From assembly GCA_903908015.1 (NCBI GenBank), contig CAIVQI010000250.1, positions 1 through 8,682 on the forward strand: a stretch of 8,682 bases of DNA. Direction: 5' to 3'. The notes under the pieces are model-generated. The model was not told the origin of the DNA, did not search any database, and saw only the letters and a program-made list of their open reading frames with translations. The position numbers were made by a program, and so were the translations under genes. Each line of letters opens with the position of its first letter. The first letter of the stretch is position 1. Source of the DNA: an uncultured Bacteroidota bacterium. Lineage in GTDB: Bacteria; Bacteroidota; Bacteroidia; UBA7662. This document shows positions 7,939 to 8,682 of this stretch, in pieces.

Positions 7939-7941
7939 ACG

Positions 7942-8478
7942 ATGCGCCAGTTGACCGCTCCCGAACTTCACCGCTTGTCGCCCCTGGATTTCAAAAATAG
8001 CGAAAAATTGCCGGTCTGGCTCTTGCTGGAAAATGTGCGCAGCCTGCACAACGTGGGGTCGGTTTTCCGGACGGCGGATGCTTTTCGCCTGGCGGGCCTG
8101 TACCTCACGGGTTATACGGGTCAGCCGCCGCACCGCGAACTGCATCGCACCGCATTGGGTGCGGAAGACACGGTCGAATGGACGCACCACCCGGATGCAG
8201 TTGCCCTGACCGATCTCCTCAGGGCGCAAGGTCATGGCATATTTGCGGTGGAACTCACCGATCAAAGTAGCGCACTCACCGACTGGGCCTGGGACTTCCA
8301 GCGACCGCTCACCCTGGTTTTGGGCAACGAGGTGGAGGGGGTTTCACCCGGTTTGCTGAAATGCTGCGACGGATCGGTGGAGATTCCTCAGGGTGGCACC
8401 AAGCATTCGCTCAATGTTTCGGTGTGTGCGGGGGTAGTGGCCTGGGAATTATACAGGCAATGGGTTGCCCGGCATTAA
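7942..8478 (+). CDS. SPOUT-family RNA methyltransferase (TrmH/SpoU type)
   Basis: Predicted SAM-dependent RNA 2'-O-ribose methyltransferase of 178 residues with a trefoil-knot SPOUT fold, acting on tRNA or rRNA in the cytosol. All three SpoU motifs are visible. Motif 1 is LENVRSLHNVGSVFRTADAF (29-48), with the probable catalytic R43. Motif 2 is LVLGNEVEGVSPGLL (125-139), with N129 and E130. Motif 3 is VEIPQGGTKHSLNVSVCAG (146-164), where Q replaces the more common Met after IP. The protein is shorter than E. coli TrmH (229 residues, recalled) and lacks extra RNA-binding extensions, as in many short Bacteroidota homologues. Whether it methylates G18 of tRNA, like TrmH, or another site cannot be decided. 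ATG at 7942 is 21 bp from the divergent mutS ATG, so any promoter more than about 20 bp upstream must lie inside mutS. The gene ends 24 bp before a convergent outer-membrane-protein gene. Confidence 0.92.
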   Translation: MRQLTAPELHRLSPLDFKNSEKLPVWLLLENVRSLHNVGSVFRTADAFRLAGLYLTGYTGQPPHRELHRTALGAEDTVEWTHHPDAVALTDLLRAQGHGIFAVELTDQSSALTDWAWDFQRPLTLVLGNEVEGVSPGLLKCCDGSVEIPQGGTKHSLNVSVCAGVVAWELYRQWVARH

Positions 8479-8486
8479 TGGGAACC

Positions 8487-8503
8487 ACCGCCGCAGGGGC
8501 GGT
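8487..8503. terminator. GC-rich hairpin between convergent genes, possible bidirectional terminator
   Basis: ACCGCC-GCAGG-GGCGGT is a perfect 6-bp GC-rich stem with a 5-nt loop. It lies in the 24-bp gap between the RNA methyltransferase stop (8478) and the stop of the convergent receptor-like gene (8503-8505). Placement suits termination of both transcripts; neither side has a clear T-run, so this is tentative. Confidence 0.4.
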
Positions 8504-8682
8504 CAAAAGCGAATGCCCGCCCCAAACATGACGTGGCGCAGGGGCATGTAGCGCGCCGGATTGTCGGGCGGGGTGTTGCCCGAACGAAAATCTCGGGGGT
8601 CGAGGTAGGCAGGGTCACGCCAAGAAGATGGCACGGCATCTCCCGTTTCCCATGCACGGCCTGTCACAGGATTGGGTATCAG
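8503..8682 (-). CDS. C-terminus of a TonB-dependent-receptor-like outer-membrane protein (5' end missing)
   Basis: Reading the minus strand back from a TGA at 8503-8505 gives 59 codons open to the right edge; no start is in the window. The visible tail begins LIPNPVTGRAWETGDAVPSS, continues with a W/D/P-rich stretch (WRDPAYLDPRDF) and NPARYMPLRHV, and ends MFGAGIRF. A final beta-strand with alternating hydrophobic residues ending in a C-terminal Phe is the signal of outer-membrane beta-barrels recognised by BAM. The NP-TG-WE-GD and NPARY pieces resemble the last extracellular loop and strand of Bacteroidota TonB-dependent receptors. The substrate cannot be inferred. Another minus-strand frame over the same bases (8475-8657) is open by chance and has no family features. 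Confidence is good that this is a real gene end and moderate for the family. Confidence 0.75.
   Translation of the reverse strand: MIPNPVTGRAWETGDAVPSSWRDPAYLDPRDFRSGNTPPDNPARYMPLRHVMFGAGIRF

Noticed and set aside
7921..8265. Extra 115 N-terminal residues that could extend mutS upstream on the minus strand
   Set aside because: They are the antisense of the clearly real SPOUT RNA methyltransferase and show no MutS similarity; the conserved N-terminus fits ATG 7920.
8475..8657. Minus-strand 60-residue ORF at the right edge
   Set aside because: Out of frame with the receptor-like tail ending at 8503 and rich in Arg, Pro and Cys without recognisable motifs.

Overview
The window looks like chromosomal DNA from a member of the Bacteroidota, with roughly balanced to slightly GC-rich composition. 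Three things point there: a type IX secretion (T9SS) sorting domain ends one large secreted protein, a Fibrobacter-type (FISUMP) domain ends another, and a TonB-dependent-receptor-like C-terminus lies at the right edge. Start codons also lack Shine-Dalgarno sequences, as is usual in this phylum. I cannot name a genus.

Layout, left to right. (1) The 3' end of a plus-strand gene for a modular surface protein (Big2-like Ig, FN3-like, then FISUMP) runs in from the left edge and stops at 1195. (2) Convergent with it, after 29 bp, is a minus-strand gene for a ~996-residue secreted M43 (pappalysin-type) zinc metalloprotease. It carries PKD, jelly-roll, dockerin-like, possibly cohesin-like and T9SS sorting modules. 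(3) Upstream of it on the same strand is a 256-residue class I SAM-dependent methyltransferase. (4) Next, still on the minus strand, is mutS, encoding a complete MutS of 917 residues. (5) Head to head with mutS, only 21 bp away, is a plus-strand SPOUT (TrmH/SpoU-type) RNA methyltransferase. (6) At the right edge is the last 59 codons of a minus-strand gene, convergent with the RNA methyltransferase, that looks like a TonB-dependent receptor or related outer-membrane barrel. There are no gene-free stretches over 300 bp; the longest gap is 117 bp.

The genes fall into two loose themes: secreted or surface proteins at both ends, and nucleic-acid housekeeping (MutS and an RNA methyltransferase) in the middle. 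Nothing shows that they act as one system, and I see no phage, transposon, CRISPR or RNA gene.

The most unusual feature is inside mutS. A 12-bp tandem repeat of about 12 units encodes a D-(T/S)-Q-R tetrapeptide tract of 48 residues in a loop of the core domain. It keeps the frame and appears to account for most of the protein's extra length. A second point of interest is a perfect 7-bp inverted repeat centred almost exactly between the divergent start codons of mutS and the RNA methyltransferase.
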